Positions 1 to 16,637 of a DNA stretch of 64,000 nucleotides are shown here, piece by piece. A program made the position numbers and the translations under genes. A model generated the notes under the pieces. The model was not told the origin of the DNA. It did not search any database and saw only the letters and a program-made list of their open reading frames with translations. How positions within the stretch are numbered: position 1 is the first letter of the stretch; every line of letters starts with the position of its first letter. Source of the stretch: Sipunculus nudus (Eukaryota > Annelida > Sipuncula > Golfingiida > Sipunculidae). The stretch lies in assembly GCA_026874595.1 (NCBI GenBank), contig CM049307.1, positions 41,174,362 through 41,238,361 of the forward strand, given 5' to 3'.

Positions 1-2535
<2,535 letters not shown>

Positions 2536-2539
2536 AACG

Positions 2540-2856
2540 AAGAAAAACATGAGTTCATTATGTCGCTAAATAAATCTGCAAGGCCTAAAAATGGAATTGC
2601 TGTTCTGAATACATGAAGCCACAGTACAACAGACAGTAGTGATGTACTGACACGGATTACAGTGGTGTTATGAATAAATGCAAAAGAAGAATACAGCCAA
2701 AGTGATGAAACAATTCCCTTTATTGTCACAGAAATAGGCACAGTGACAGCTAAAAGAGACAATCTACCATTGTTGTCACTAAACTTTGCAAGCAAAGATG
2801 CTCAAAAATTTTTTTCCTAATTAACAAAAGTGTCTTCCTCCAGGTAAGACATAATC
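2540..2856. other. PTEN intron 3, nothing recognised
   Basis: Between the acceptor minisatellite and the next composite repeat I see no exon, repeat or RNA gene. Confidence 0.5.
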
Positions 2857-4309
2857 AACTAGAATACGGGTAGTCGACAAGCGACTACGTGTATTCGCCT
2901 AAATCAGAGTGGAACGGGTGAAGTGAGGCATGGATCAAGTGGCAAGGGGAAATAGAGTGAAGTGTTGCATATTAGCATGGATGTCTGCAGCCAAATGGTG
3001 TATGTAGGTTGCGCCACCTACCACAAAATCCAGAAAGCCCTCCAAGTTGTATACATATGCAAAATTTGAGGCAGATAAGTCAAACCACTATATGTTTATG
3101 AGTGATTTTAGCCCGTGGCAGACAAACAGATGGACGCTGTGCAAAAATGGTTGAAGGTGGCGCCACCAGTTTTGCATATGATAAAGAGCTATGTGAGAAC
3201 TATACACATGCAAAACTTTGACCCAATCGGTCAAACGGTTCCCAAGATATGAGCTTGGATATCTGCTGCATAAACTAGAATGCAGGTGGCGCCACCTGTC
3301 ATAAAATAAGGAGAGCTGTCGGGGATGTATAAACCTGCAAAATTTTAGGCAGATATGTCAAACCACTGCTGAGATATGAGTGATTTTATCCCATGGCAGA
3401 CAAACAGACGGGAGCTGTGCAAAAATGGCTGCAGATGGCGCCACCAGTTATGCGTATGATAAAGAGCTATGTGAGATCTATACACATGTAAAATTTTGGC
3501 CCAATCGGTCAAACGGTTCCCGAGATATGAGCTTGGATGTCTGCAGCGTAAACGTGAATGTAGGGTGCCACCTGTCATAAAATCAGAAAAGCTATCCAGG
3601 ATGTATACGTGTGACGAATTTCAGGTGAATTCGTCAAATCACTGCAGAGATATGAGTGATTTAATCCCATGGCAGACAAACAGACGGGAGCTGTGCAAAA
3701 ATGGCTGCAGGTGGCGCCACCAATTTTGCGTATGATAAAAAGCTATGTGAGATCTATACACATGCAAAATTTTGGCCCAATCGGTCAAACGGTTCCCGAG
3801 ATATGAGCTTGGATGTCTGCAGCATAAACGTGAATGTAGGTAGCGCCACCAGTCATAAAATCAGAAAAGCTATCCAGGATGTATACGCATGCCGAATTTC
3901 AGGTGAATTAGTCAAATCACTGCAGAGATATGAGTGATTTTAACCCAAGGTAGACTAACAGATGGACACTGTGCAAACATGGTTGCAGGTGGCGCCACGA
4001 TTTTTTGTGTATGTTATAAAGCTCTCCAAGGGCTACATTTGTGCAAAAATTTTCCTGATCCGTCAAACGGTTCCCGAAATATGTGGGTTTATGTGTGGAA
4101 ACAGACGCACAAACGGACGCAGAGCGCAGAGGAAAGGTCAGAGGTCAAAACAAAACCGGGGCGCAGCAGTTCACATGTGACCCGAACATAATCCCGGGTT
4201 TCGGAAAATCCCGCCCAGCGGTTACGGAGGAGTTCTCCGGACACCTACGCGGCAGCGGCGGCGTGCAGCTGAAAACATAGTATCCGCAAAACTCTGTTTT
4301 GGCGGATAC
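2857..4309. repeat. Composite repeat A (copy 1) with GGTGGCGCCACC palindromes
   Basis: The element opens with AACTAGAATACGGGTAGTCG and closes with a small hairpin (about 4281-4308, TCCGCAAAACTCTGTTTTGG). Internally about 280-bp units repeat: a GCAAAATTT...GGCAGATA module, an ATGAGTGATTTTA module, a CAGACAAACAGACGG module, a GGTGGCGCCACC palindrome, then a CAATCGGTCAAACGGTTCCC module and a second palindrome. Palindromes or near copies fall near 3013, 3162, 3289, 3437, 3711, 3841 and 3991. A second copy with the same first ~80 bases starts at 29217. No transposase is visible, so it is probably non-autonomous. Confidence 0.8.
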
Positions 4310-5387
4310 AATGAGGTGAAAATGAAAGCAATCTAATGAAAAGTGATGTGGCCCCGGAGGTTCTTTATTTTTACTTTTGGTTGACTCATTTAGGGACACT
4401 GCAAGTTAAAACATATCATATGTTTCACAGTTGTTGCGCATAACAGATTAAACACAAGAATGTAACAAATGGATGGCCTTGCAATTAAAACACATCTCCC
4501 CGGGAAGGGGAGAAAATGAACCAAGCCATTAGACAGGTCTAACAACTGTATAGCCCAGGAACAGTGATGACCTGTACAGCTGCAAATCCATAAAACATGC
4601 CACAATTACCAACACCTGTAAGGCCAAAGACCACCATTTAAATAGATATTTGGGATATCTAATTATATATTCAATAAAAAGGCCATATTAACAGGTCTGG
4701 CTGTGTGGTAAAAGTATTTTCAAAATAAAATAAAGAAATCTTAAATCAGTTCAGGAACAAAGTAAAATTTTGGGAGCGCTTGCTGTGTGAAAAATCTCAA
4801 ACCATTCCTTAATTCAGATGAAAGCTGACTGATGTTGTACCATAACCCAAGTAGCTTATTTACAGGAGCAGAGGGAGCAAATGTCACACTGAGTATATTA
4901 TTAAAGCTGACAGGGTGAGAGTACACATAATTAATTGATATCCTGCTACTAAGAGCACGATCAAAGACCACAACTGGTCCGGGAGTATAAAATCAGAATT
5001 CACATATTATTAATCAGTGAGTACAAGAATAAGATACACATAATATTCTGTCTTGTATTCACCAAGCCTGATTTTAAGTGTATAGCAGACTCTGTGGATA
5101 CTGGGCTTGCGCTAGCCACTCGCCAAATCGCAAAATGCGAGTGATTTGTCCAAAATGCGAGGAAATATTCTCTTATATACCATCAATTATTCCTTGAACG
5201 TGTTTGTTTACAACTTACCAACTAGAAACCACTTTAATGTAGATCTCTATAAAAGTCGGAGAATCCACAAAGATTTCAAGGGAGAATATTTGGAGGTATT
5301 TATGTTCAACTAACATTGCATAAACAGCCATAAAAATTCTCTGGCTCTCCAAGAATTCTCCAACAGTTGCCCTTTATTCTTATAAAA
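4310..5387. other. PTEN intron 3, nothing recognised
   Basis: No gene is seen. A short segment near 5055-5100 (TTCACCAAGCCTGATTTTAA) resembles one unit of the tandem array at 8861-9210. Confidence 0.5.
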
Positions 5388-7277
5388 CAACAAGTGACCC
5401 AGGGGTCATGACGCTCAGCTGACCAGGAAGACATTGACAAAAGTAATTTTATCATCTGAATGTCAAATTTGAATGAAATACTTTTTCCAAACTTGACATT
5501 TTGTATAAAATCATCCAATATTCATTGGGGTACTATGGAGCTCTGTAGCATGAAGGATATGGGTAACAGACACCTATTTTCAAGGTTTACAAGATGACTT
5601 TTCAGGGGTCTCCCAGCATGTCAAAAAATAAAATTCTAGGTCCAGTTATTATGATTTGTGCCCTGTTAACAGATGACCAAATGTTTATTCTGGGGGGTAT
5701 TTCAAAGCCGCATAGGATGAAGGATATGGGTAACAGAGATGTTATTTCAGGTGCACAAGGAGACTTTTCAGGGGCCTCCCAGCATATCAAGAAAGGAGAT
5801 TCTAGGTCAAGTCATTATAATTTGTGCTCTGTTAACAGATGACCAAATCTTTATTCTCGGAGCCATAGCATGAAGGATATGGGTAACAGAGACCTAATTT
5901 CAGATTTCCAAAGAGACTTTCCAAAGGCCTCCCTGCATGTCAAGAAAGAAGATTCTAGGTCCAGTCATTATGATTTGTGCCCTGTTAATATATGACCAAA
6001 TCTTTATTCTGGGCGGTACTTCAGAGCCCCATAGCTAACAGAATATGGGTAACAGGGACCTTATTTCGGGTTTCCATGTAGACCTTTTATGGGCTTCCCT
6101 GGAGGTGAGGACAGAAGATTCTAGGTCCAGTCATTATGATTTGTGCCCTGTTTACAGATGACCAAATGTTTAAAGATCACAAAAGTAGAAAAAATAAATC
6201 GTAAAAAAATAAAAAAAAATATAGCTGGCGCCACCAATCTCCAGAAATTGATGAAACACTCCATGATCAATATCCATGCAAAGAATCATGGTGATTAATG
6301 CATTAGTTGTTCAGATACTTGAGCTTTTGTATTAAATTTTGCATTATTCTGGGGGGTACTTCTTAACCCCATAGCTCGAAGAATATAGGTCACAGTGACC
6401 TAATTTCAGGTTTACAAGGAGAATTTCCATAGACCTCCCAGGATGTCAAGTAAGAAGATTCCAGGTCTAGCGGTTACGATTTGTGCCCTGTTAACAGACA
6501 GACGCCTGGATGGCCGGACGGACGACAGACAAAAGGTGATCCCTATAGCTCAGATGACTTTCAGTCAGCTGAGCTAAAAATTGAAAAAATACAGGTGGCA
6601 CCACCAGAATGCAGAAACTGATGAAACATTTCATGATCAATATCCATGCAAAGAATCATGGTGATCAATATAATAATTGTTCAGATACTTGAGCTTTTGT
6701 ATCAAATTTTCCATTATTCTGGGGGGTACTGCGGAGCCCCATAGCTCAGAGGTTATGGGTAACAGAGACCTTATTTCAAGTTTTTAAGGAGACTTTTCAT
6801 GGGCCTCTCAGCATGTCAGAGAGAAGATTCTAGGTCCAGTTGTTACGATTTGTGCCATGTTAACAGATGACCGCATCTTATGAGGTCTCAAAAATAGAGA
6901 AAAAAATTCGTAAAAATAAAAAAAATACAGGTGGCCCCACCATACTGCAGAAACTGATGACATATTCCATGATCAATATCCATGCAAAGTATCATGGTGA
7001 TCACTGCAATAGTTGTTTAGATACTTGAGCTTTTGTATCAAATTTTCCATTATTCTGGGGGGTACTTCGGAACCCCATAGCTCGAAGAATATAGGTCACA
7101 GTGACCTTATTTCAGGTTTACAAGGAGAATTTCCATAGACCTCCCAGGATGTCAAGTAAGAAGATTCCAGTTCTAGCGGTTACGATTTGTGCCCTGTTAA
7201 CGGACAGACGCCCGGACGGACGACGGACAAAAGGTGATCCCTATAGCTCAGATGACTTACAGTCAGCTGAGCTAAAA
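5388..7277. repeat. Composite tandem repeat B
   Basis: It starts with ACAAGTGACCCAGGGGTCAT and GCTCAGCTGA, a terminus shared with the repeats at 25537 and 45663. Units of about 160 bp follow (GAAGGATATGGGTAACAGAG ... TTCTAGGTCCAGTCATTATG ... GTTAACAGATGACC), then longer units of about 350 bp that include GTGGCNCCACC palindromes. Two ends with GGACGGACGAC followed by TATAGCTCAGATGACTTACA and TCAGCTGAGCTAAAAA lie near 6575 and 7275; a similar end occurs near 29125. Short open frames here are products of the repeat. Confidence 0.8.
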
Positions 7278-7357
7278 ACTAACTCTGCTCTGATTGGTCG
7301 GTAGTTGAGCATGGAACTTAGCTTAGCACTCATTGGACAGAAGATTTATTTTGCTTA

Positions 7358-7836
7358 GACTGGTACCCCGCTCTATTATGGCACCACTGCTCTTGACCAA
7401 TCATAGAGACGGGTGTACAATGCCATCTTCAGTACTCCCGGCAGACTGGTTCCAACTCCAGAATGTATTATATATGATAAAAATAAGCATTTCGTTTGCT
7501 AAGAGAAATTGCCAAAAGTTTGCTTTACATTTCATGTGACAATAATGGTTGGATTAATAGATATTGATAATAAATCAATATCACGTACAGTCGAATATCT
7601 AAGATTCAGTACACCGTCTTATCTATACATCCATCATTCAATTTTTGTGCAACAACTCATTTTTCAATATTTGAAAACTAGAAATAACTAAAGAAAATGG
7701 CAACCGGTATGAGCGTGCATGCTGGAGTTGGTCTACAAGGAAAGTCAGGAGTTGCAACTGGGAGTACTTAAAATGGCGTTGTATGCCTGTCTCAATGCTT
7801 AGCTGAGGGCAATAATAGAGCAGGGTACCAGTCTAT
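7358..7836. repeat. Foldback (inverted-repeat) element
   Basis: GACTGGTACCCCGCTCTATT at 7358 is matched in reverse complement by the sequence ending near 7836 (AATAGAGCAGGGTACCAGTC). The arms continue inward with gaps for roughly 110 bp, through TACAATGCCATCTTCAGTAC and GGTTCCAACTCC. The loop is about 250 bp and has no coding sign. It is likely a MITE-like element. Confidence 0.75.
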
Positions 7837-8860
7837 ATTTCACTGATCATCTGTAAGTTGTGACACAGTTTATGTATCAGTATATGAAAATATTACAGCG
7901 ATTGATTTCACAGACTGTAATAAATAAAGCGTACTGGGTATTTTGTTTTCTTGATGTACGTGTAATTAGCTGGCATCTATTTAAGATTTTTGTCAGTGGT
8001 TAATATACAGCCTTGTGGTCTTGTTACACCCGCCGCTAGTCAGTGAAATATATGCTTTCCTTGAACGGAGAATTTCTTCAGTCAAACTTTAACTGCTAAA
8101 GGTAGTTCCGCGTGGTCCCGCGCATGCTTCATGTCAGAGACAGCATCATGTGTGGTCATATTATCTGATTCGTGAGGAAGAAGTAATGTCAGTAAAGAGA
8201 ACAGAATTCTTCTTACATTCTGATACAGGATGGCCGTCGTCTGAGCACGTTGTGAAGGATGCCACCCATCGGACTGATCACACAGCAATGGTGCCGAAAA
8301 AGATATGTTGGTTTGACCGAAATAAATAGATCCATTATTTACAAAAGAAGAACCTGCTCATTGTTTCAGACAGCATTTCCTTAAATACTGAACAGCTATG
8401 TGCACGGATGGCAACAGGCCATCCACCCTTAATTATCAGGTCTGATCGGCCATCTTATTAATTTTAGTGGTTACGCTAGATACCCCTATTGGAGGAAAAC
8501 AGTCAGTAACTGTAAATTAAGACCTGACCGAGGCCTCATCAGGATTGCTAATAGTTTTCACACCATAGTAAACCCATAGGCCAGTAATAGTAATTAAAAG
8601 ATATAGCAATTAATTTATTATCCTACTCTTACTATTATTATTATTCATAATTTTTTTCTATTACTGCCTATTACTGATTAAATGTTTTGGAATCACTGCC
8701 TATTGCTATGATCTATAATATGTAATGTATTAATCAGCCGAAAAAAGAATATATTCATTAAACGTTTCCTGTGGCTAACCAAAGTGAGCTGTGGCTAATG
8801 CTTTTCCCACCTAATTAGCCATAGTTGCTAACCAGTTTCTATGGCCAGCGCTAGCCCAGG
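7837..8860. other. PTEN intron 3, nothing recognised
   Basis: Ordinary AT-rich sequence with no repeat family, exon or RNA recognised. Confidence 0.45.
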
Positions 8861-9210
8861 GATATGGTGTATTCACCATGCCTGATATTTAGTATATACA
8901 GCAGACTCGTTTGACATGCTGTATTCACCATGCCTGATATTTAAGTATATGCAGCAGACTCTCTGTTGACATGGTGTATTCACCATGCCTGATAATTAAG
9001 TGTATACAGCAGACTCTCTGTTGACAAGGTGTATTCACCATGCCTGATATTTAGTATATACAGCAGACTCGTTTGACATGGTGTATTCACCATGCCTGAC
9101 AAGTGTATACAGCAGACTCTCTGTTGACATGGTGTATTCACCATGCCTGATAATTAAGTGTATACAGCAGACTCTCTGTTGACATGGTGTATTCACTATG
9201 CCCAATATTC
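8861..9210. repeat. Tandem repeat, about 52-58 bp unit
   Basis: About six to seven units of the form ATGGTGTATTCACCATGCCT, then GATATTTAGTATATACAGCA and GACTCTCTGTTGAC. Each unit contains the short palindrome GGTGTATTCACC. Units vary by small indels. Confidence 0.9.
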
Positions 9211-12200
9211 TGCTAAATATTTACCTGTTGTAAGAACATTTCACAATGGCAGCTTTCAAACCACCTTAATAAAAGGTAAGACAGATCATGATGCAAGTTT
9301 TGAACAAGTATTTGTGCAGCAATTTGCACAATATCAGGTTTTTATTAATTACACTTGGGTATTCTAAATAAAATTTAGTTTAAGATTAATTTTTTTATGC
9401 AACAGATAAAAATATCTCGCACAGGTTTTGCTGAGCAAAGCCATGAATGCATTCCACAGATATCCCATGACTGGAAAGGTATCATAACATTCAGTAAAGT
9501 AGCAAATAATTACAGGTGTGCTGTGCCAAACCACAGTCAGCCATCCTGACCAAGGTACTGGAGGATAATAAAAGGTGTACACTGTGGGCACAGGTGTGCT
9601 GCCCTAGTCAGGCCAGGATGCACCTGAGCAGTGCAGGTACTCTGGGTCATGCCCTGCCATCAGAACCAACCATGCTACTAATGCACCTCTGCCCTCTGGG
9701 AGTCCTTGACCTTTTTTTCTGATGACACAGCAGTACAGTGGCCTGCTCCCATAACCATACATGACCAGCTAGCACTAGGTCTCCCTACTGCCAATAATCT
9801 CAAAGAATGGCTTGATGCAAGCACATAATGCTCAGGAGACTATTTAACATGGAACAGGGGCACTCTCCAGGGCACTGGCACTGAACTATTTCACATGACC
9901 TGCCCCATTCAATAGAAGGTCTTGCACCTGGATATGAAAAACGCTTGCCCCCAAGTGCTGCTGCCTAACTGGCTGATCTTTCATTGTTAACAAAATGCTG
10001 CTAGTTTTAGTCAAGATTTCTGTTCAAAGTCTTAAACCTGGCGTAAAAAATTCAGCTACAAAAAAAGGAGCAATCCTGACATCTTAAATTCAAGGGTGTC
10101 TAAAGATGCCACAGAATTCTTAGACCCTGGCATAATCCCTTCTATATATGAATAGACTTCCCCCATTTCATATCTACTGACATGTTATCAAACTTGTCGT
10201 TCTATTTTTTCAGTTATTCTGCTTCCCTTTTTTATGTTCATTTAAAACTGTTACTGCTACCTCAAAACAGGGTATACAGCTAATATGGTTTAATATTGTC
10301 TTTAAATAGTAATTTGGTTTTAAAATTAAACACAATTATTCAACCTGTTCTAATTTTTATTAAATAACATTTTTTTAGGGGGGGATTTTAAGCTCAATAT
10401 TTCAAAGGTTAACTGATGAAACCTCTTTCCCAACAATTTCAATAATTTTTCATGCTTATGGAAATTTCAAATATTGACTTTTAAAATTTGCTCCCATGCA
10501 AAAAGTCCTATCTGAAATATCTTAGTCTAGTATGTCCTAATCAGAAACATCTTATCTGAAAAGTGTGTGTCCAAAACTTCCGTCCACCAACCCAACCACT
10601 TTCTGTATCTATAGGTTGGCTTGTGCTAATCTTTTAAGTCAAGTATATTGTCCAAAGTGACCTTGCCCACAAAAGCCAATATCCTAAACCACAGGTAAAT
10701 GCTTAATGGTTTGGCTGGAACAGATATATATAAAATATATGTGCTGGACACATTCCAATGTCACCTAAGCGCACCTAATAACATACATATGCTTAAGCTG
10801 GTATCTTGGTCCCTCTAGTCATGAGAACTTTATATACACCCCTTAAAACTCAAGATATGATCCAAAACATCAGGAATATAAAGAACAGGATATTTGCGTG
10901 GTAATTGTTTGATAACTATAGCAAGCATCAAACACTCATAGTCAATCATGAATATTTACAAGTTGTATCACAGATACATTTATGACACAATTTAAATTAA
11001 AATTTGTTTATAAAATAAAAACTGCTTTCCTCTATAACCATCATAAAAGACACTGTCACTGGTAGCAGAATACCAGACAACCATGGTAGGGTGATGTAAT
11101 CAAATTTGTCTGTGGAGACTGTCCTGTCCCCCTTTAACCTTATGCAAGAACTGATGATGTCCTGTGCTCTCAGGTCAATGTCTCTGTAATGCATGTAAAT
11201 GTGAATCACATGTAGTGCAGCCTGATTTTAATATGGGATAAGAAGGACCATTGCCATCAGCTCCAGGGCAGCACCATGGACATCCTGACCTGGGCCCCAT
11301 TAACCGCTTGTCCTTTGTGAGGACAGGTATTACCCCTGAGTGGGGTCACTTCCTGAGTGCCCTCTGGGCATGCATTTCCACTTAGCCTGGCCAAGGAAGC
11401 GTGCCTCTTGTATTTCTACCAGGACCTGGACATGTAGCTCTTCAATTACAGAACATAATCTCTGACCAATACCATTCCAATCCATAAATGGTCCTTCTAT
11501 TAGCTGTGTACTTATATGTGGAATCACAGAATAAGCAGTGCACCTGAGAAAGAGCAACACCTTAAATGAACCTAAGTGACATAATGAAGAATTTGATATA
11601 AAACCTGTGCTATATAAAAAATATGCAAATTTTCTTCATGTAAACTAAAATCAAGAACAGATGTGAGAAAATATGACCGTAACCTCAATCAAATATACAC
11701 ACAAAGACTGGCACATACAAAATATGCATTTCGAAAGCTAGTGAGAATTAACAAATTTGATCTCAAACTTAAATGCCACCAAAGATATACTTATGATATG
11801 GAATATATTAGGGGTGTACCAATTTATCAAATATATTGATAGTTGGCTGTTTTCTTTCATAACTGATTAAATTGGCTGGACTTTAGTATTGTTACAAAGT
11901 ACACACTTATACATATACAGGTCTAGGCGTACACTGATGTCCAGCCGTTAACTATTAGTTCTGGTCTCTCCGGTCTGATTGCGTAAGGAGCCATCCAGCC
12001 AAGCGACTGCGCAGTGAGGCTGATGGCTTCCCCTCGACCCCTGCTCAATATCCCATATGGATATATATAGAGAGAGACAGAGTGTTTTCTATAAAAGTAT
12101 ATTCTTCTTTAGCAACCAGGTCCTTATTTATATTTCTTAGAATAATAGAGTATCAGGTGGGCCTCTTTGTTCTCTGTATGTACATATATGCCATGATACC

Positions 12201-14130
12201 TTACCTTATTTAATTTTCCAATTATTAATCATTTTTCAGTTGATAAATTAAGATCCACATAGTATAATCTAAGTTTATTTCACATTACAAGTTAATTATA
12301 ATTCGTGAATACGTCACAATTAGTATTACTGATTAAGTGTTGTGGGAGCTATCTAGCAAGGTATTATTTATTGTTGAGCGTATAGTAGTCTTTTGATTAT
12401 ATCCATTTTAAGCGTTAAGAAGAAACACACTTTTACTCTGACTGGACCAGATAGCGATATCAGCACCAGCCTTGCAACCCCTGTTTCGTTAAGGTCCTCA
12501 TTTACGCCTCTAGAATGTATAAGTATACTGGGATGGCACTGAAAAGGTGTCAAGTCGGAGGTGTCAGGTCTCAAGTCCAGAGTGAGTCTCCAGTAGCCTG
12601 CTGTTTTAATATATTTTTAGTGTATGTGCATGGTGTGAACCTGTACGGCTTTAATATATTGATTAAACATCATCTTAACGTCTGTCTGGAGTTCGAGTTT
12701 GACGAGAGAACCCGCGAGTCGGCAACCCCTGACAGTATAATCAATCAAAAACAAAATATGTATTCACATGAGAAGATGTCATTTTATCGAGGAAAAATAT
12801 TTTAACCCTGTCGGAGATATAAGAAAATTGTTAGACTGTTACATGTTAGACTGAATTTACTCAGTCAATATTTTAGGTATTATTCTATACAGCATATCTA
12901 ATGGAATTATGGATTGTACATAAAATAACTGATTAATAATCAATCATCAGTCATATTTAATCTTCATTCATCAAATATGATTTTACTACTGACTTATATC
13001 CTGATTATATTGTCCTTTAGTCAAATCCACAGGCTACACATCCTATAGTCAACCAGATGAGGGTACTGGCAACAGTGAACTATTGTGCTGGTGGACTGCA
13101 TTAATCTGAAACAATTTATTTTACCAACAGGAATTGGTTTGTATGTACAGCCGTTTAAGTACCTGTGGTCAGCATGCTGTGGAGCTGTATCACAGGTCAG
13201 AGCACTTGTACAGTAATATTGCATATTTATATATAATAAATCATATCCACCAAGCCAGAATAATGTCATGGTAGTCTCTCAATATCAGTATCACCTATCA
13301 TGAGTCATACAATTAATGCTTTTAATCAGCACAAAGCACTGCTAGGTGGATATATAAACATCAACATTTCATCTAAGTGTGAATCCCTGTTGTGTTGACA
13401 AATACCTCCTAGCATTTGGGATAAAAAGAAAATTAATGGAAAGGTCAATATGGTATCCATATTGTATTAATAACAAAGTGCTTTGCAAACTTATACCTAC
13501 CTTAATATTGACTGCATTTCATGCTGTGCTGATAAACTGTGGTTTGCTAAAATTTTGCAAATTTTAATTTTCCAGTGTTTCACAAGAGTTCCATTTTCTG
13601 ATTTCAAAATACATTAGACCTGCACAGAGTACACCCATTATTACATGATTTATGTAAAAGAATAAGTGTGCTAAATCTTAACATTTGGATGTGGACCAAA
13701 GGAACATCAACCTAGTGGAAACTATTGTTCATCAAAGATAATTTGAAAGATCTGATATAATTTATAACAGAAATCTTTAAACATACAAGATTGATTATCA
13801 TTGTTATAATAATAAATCTTTTTTTTCTTTCAACTTGCCTTTAACAAAGGGACCTCTTTTTTTAAGGTTGTTGTATTTTTACAATAATTCCCCTTTTGCA
13901 ACTTGTGAATGTGTAACATTTCCAAAAAAAAGGCAACCATAGTATGACATTAAAACATAAACATCACATAACAGTTTAATATGGCTTTACATCAATTAAA
14001 TACAGATTTATTCTGTTGTGATTTATCTTGACATACAGAAAGAATACATAAAGAAAGAATAAGTGGAAATATATAATATAGAGACAAGAACAGTCATCAG
14101 TTTGAGAAAGATCAGATGGTAGATTGAGGT
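9211..14130. other. PTEN intron 3, mostly unassigned
   Basis: No exon or RNA gene is seen in about 4.9 kb. Near 10500-10590 an old fragment (CTGAAATATCTTAGTCTAGT, TATGTCCTAATC) resembles one arm of the foldback element at 14131-14803. Open frames are short and unlike known proteins. Confidence 0.45.
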
Positions 14131-14803
14131 TTCAGACGCAGACATTTCGGACTAAGACATTCCGGTCTAGGACGTTCCGGACTAGGACGTTTCAGACAAG
14201 CCTTTTTGCAAGGAAGGACATTTTGGACAGATCAATATTATTAACATGAAATTTTAAATTATTTATATATAAAATGAGAAATAATTATTTGATTATTATA
14301 TATACCATTTAATAATATGTTTTAAATGTGCAGTTAAATATTATAACCATAAAAGAACCATTTAACAGTACTTTTTAAATGTATGAATGAAATAATATTT
14401 ACTTAGTTAAAAAAACTTTTAAAATAATACTTCTAACTAAAAGTATTTCATTTTGTGGTGTTTGTAAGCAAAAGATAATTCACAATTATATTTTTAAAGG
14501 TTATTTTATGGTAATAATATTGATCTGAAGGAAAAAAATTGTATCAGTGGACATACACATTGTTACATTCAAAAATTGTATTTATATATAATAATCATGT
14601 AATTAATATCCAAAATTTTGAGCCAAATGAATATGATTCCAATCAACAAATGTGTACAATGATACACTAAAAATAAATTTTAAATGGTTATTTTAAGATA
14701 ATAATGTTGATGTCTGAAATGTCCGCCCTTGCAAAAAGGCCTGTCCGAAATGTCCTTGTCCGGAATGTCCTAGTCTGAAATGTCAGTGTCCTAAACGTCC
14801 TTC
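14131..14803. repeat. Foldback element with GGACATTCCGGACTA repeats in its arms
   Basis: The left arm (about 14131-14230) holds four or five copies of a GGACNTTCCGGACTA-type 15-mer and then CCTTTTTGCAAGGAAGGACA. The right arm (about 14709-14803) is its inverse, with TGTCCGCCCTTGCAAAAAGG followed by TCCGGAATGTCCTAGTCTGA. The AT-rich loop carries no coding sign. Tandem short repeats within long inverted arms are typical of foldback elements. Confidence 0.85.
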
Positions 14804-16099
14804 ATTCAGATCAGACACATGGTAGTATGGTACAACTTAATTTGCAACAATATATTCATTCCCATAATTAGCATATCTGTTTTTTTTTTTAAATCAGGTT
14901 AAATTATTCCTGCAAAAAAATCAGAAGAATATCTAATGGATAATGCATGCAAACATCTGAGAATGGTAAGACCCTGTACTGAAGCACTAAGCATGGCACC
15001 TTGAGGCACTGTGGGCCGGTTCATGAACATCAATGTTCTGAATCAGAGTGTACTGTCAGCTGCACAAGAAGCCAGTGACCCTGTCAATCAAACCTCCCAG
15101 GGCTCTGTGGCCACACCAGTGCCAATGGCACAACCAAGTGTATTCATGAACTGATGACTTGTCACAAAGCTTGATGGATGATCTATTAAATTGCCCAGGG
15201 TCTGTATATTGCATGTGATTACATGGCAACTTATGAGGCTTTTACCTGGGCCTGTCTGGGCTTACATTAAATGTCACCCAGGACCTCAAACTATCTCTGT
15301 TTTTAGGTCAGCTCTGACCCAGTGACCTACAGAGGAACCAGGTGTGCAGGCTGCTGTGAGAACCTGGGCCCCCACATGATCACCACATCTCATGTACAGC
15401 TGTTATACATTGTCTGGTCCCACAGCTGTAACCAGGGGCACCTGGCCCAGCATCTTACAAGCACATATGGACCAAGAATTGCAATTACCATCCAGGGACC
15501 ATTATCAACAGATTCATAGCTACAAAGATACAGTTCAGCATCAAATATCCAAAATAAGCTTGATCATATTATTTAACAATCAAAACAAAATATTACAATC
15601 ACGTTTTTCGGATAAACAATGTCTGGAATGGCTTAATCAAAGTGTATTTTTTCTCAGCACTGTGCATGTCCTTTGTGACTGGGAGGACACCTATTGCTGC
15701 ATGAACATTCATCTCAGCTATTCTTGCTAACAGAATATTATTCCTGGTGGGGGTATTTCTCTGTCCTGTAGAGGGTTTTATTTCTCTGTTGCATTTATCT
15801 GGATAATCATTACTGTGGATATGACAAAAAAGTCTGAAAAAAATTCACTTTGGCTGGGGATACTGTCACAAAAATATACCCGTCCAGAAAATACTTGCAC
15901 AGAAGAACATCTGGCCACACATAAATGTATATATTTAAGGAATATCTATCCATGAGACATTTGACAGTTTTGTTAAAAGGAACAAATATCCAAGAGACCA
16001 AGCATTGCAGGTGCCGGTGTAATTCATAAATATTGGAACTGTCCTTGATAATGTCAAGTGAGCCAAGATGATTTTTTTAATTTTCAATGAGTTAGATCT
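14804..16099. other. PTEN intron 3, nothing recognised
   Basis: Contains a 112-codon open frame (15392-15730, plus) without recognisable domain or splice context; I regard it as chance. Confidence 0.45.
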
Positions 16100-16122
16100 C
16101 CCCCCCCCCCCCCCCCCCCCCC
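16100..16122. repeat. Poly-C tract
   Basis: An uninterrupted run of about 23 C, liable to length error in sequencing. Confidence 0.9.
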
Positions 16123-16637
16123 GTGAGTCCTGACAACACTCCTGGTAGTGACAGTTCTACCAATCTCAAAAGATCTGGTTAATTGAGTCCAAGTGAGCAG
16201 TATATCAGTCCAGGTGGTCGGCCAGAGACAGGAGGTCAGTATGTCAAGTTCAGGGTTCAAGTTCATGGTCATGGGCAACAGGAGGTACCTGCCAAATCAT
16301 ATTAAACTCATGAGATGTTGCTTAGAATGGGGGACCATGCAGGGCCAAATAGGCAGGTGGGAGTTTTTGATGTGTTTAAGGCCGTCAGGGATGCATACAA
16401 AAGCAAGGACATCCCTAAGGCCTAAGTGTTGGATACTTATATATTGGCCTGACAATTATCCTTCAGGCCATCATGGCACAAATTAAATCTGAACTTAATG
16501 GTTACATTACTCAGAATCCACCTGATAAACAGACATAGGAACCATATGCAATATACGTAACTACTTTTATTTCCAACATTTATGTGAATCATGGGCCTGA
16601 GAAACATGCAGTTTAAATTCATGTTCAATTTTGTAAT

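Noticed and set aside
8861-9210. CRISPR-like array
   Set aside because: Units are contiguous tandem repeats without unique spacers, and the genome is eukaryotic.
15392-15730. 112-codon plus-strand open frame
   Set aside because: No family resemblance, and composition like the surrounding intron.
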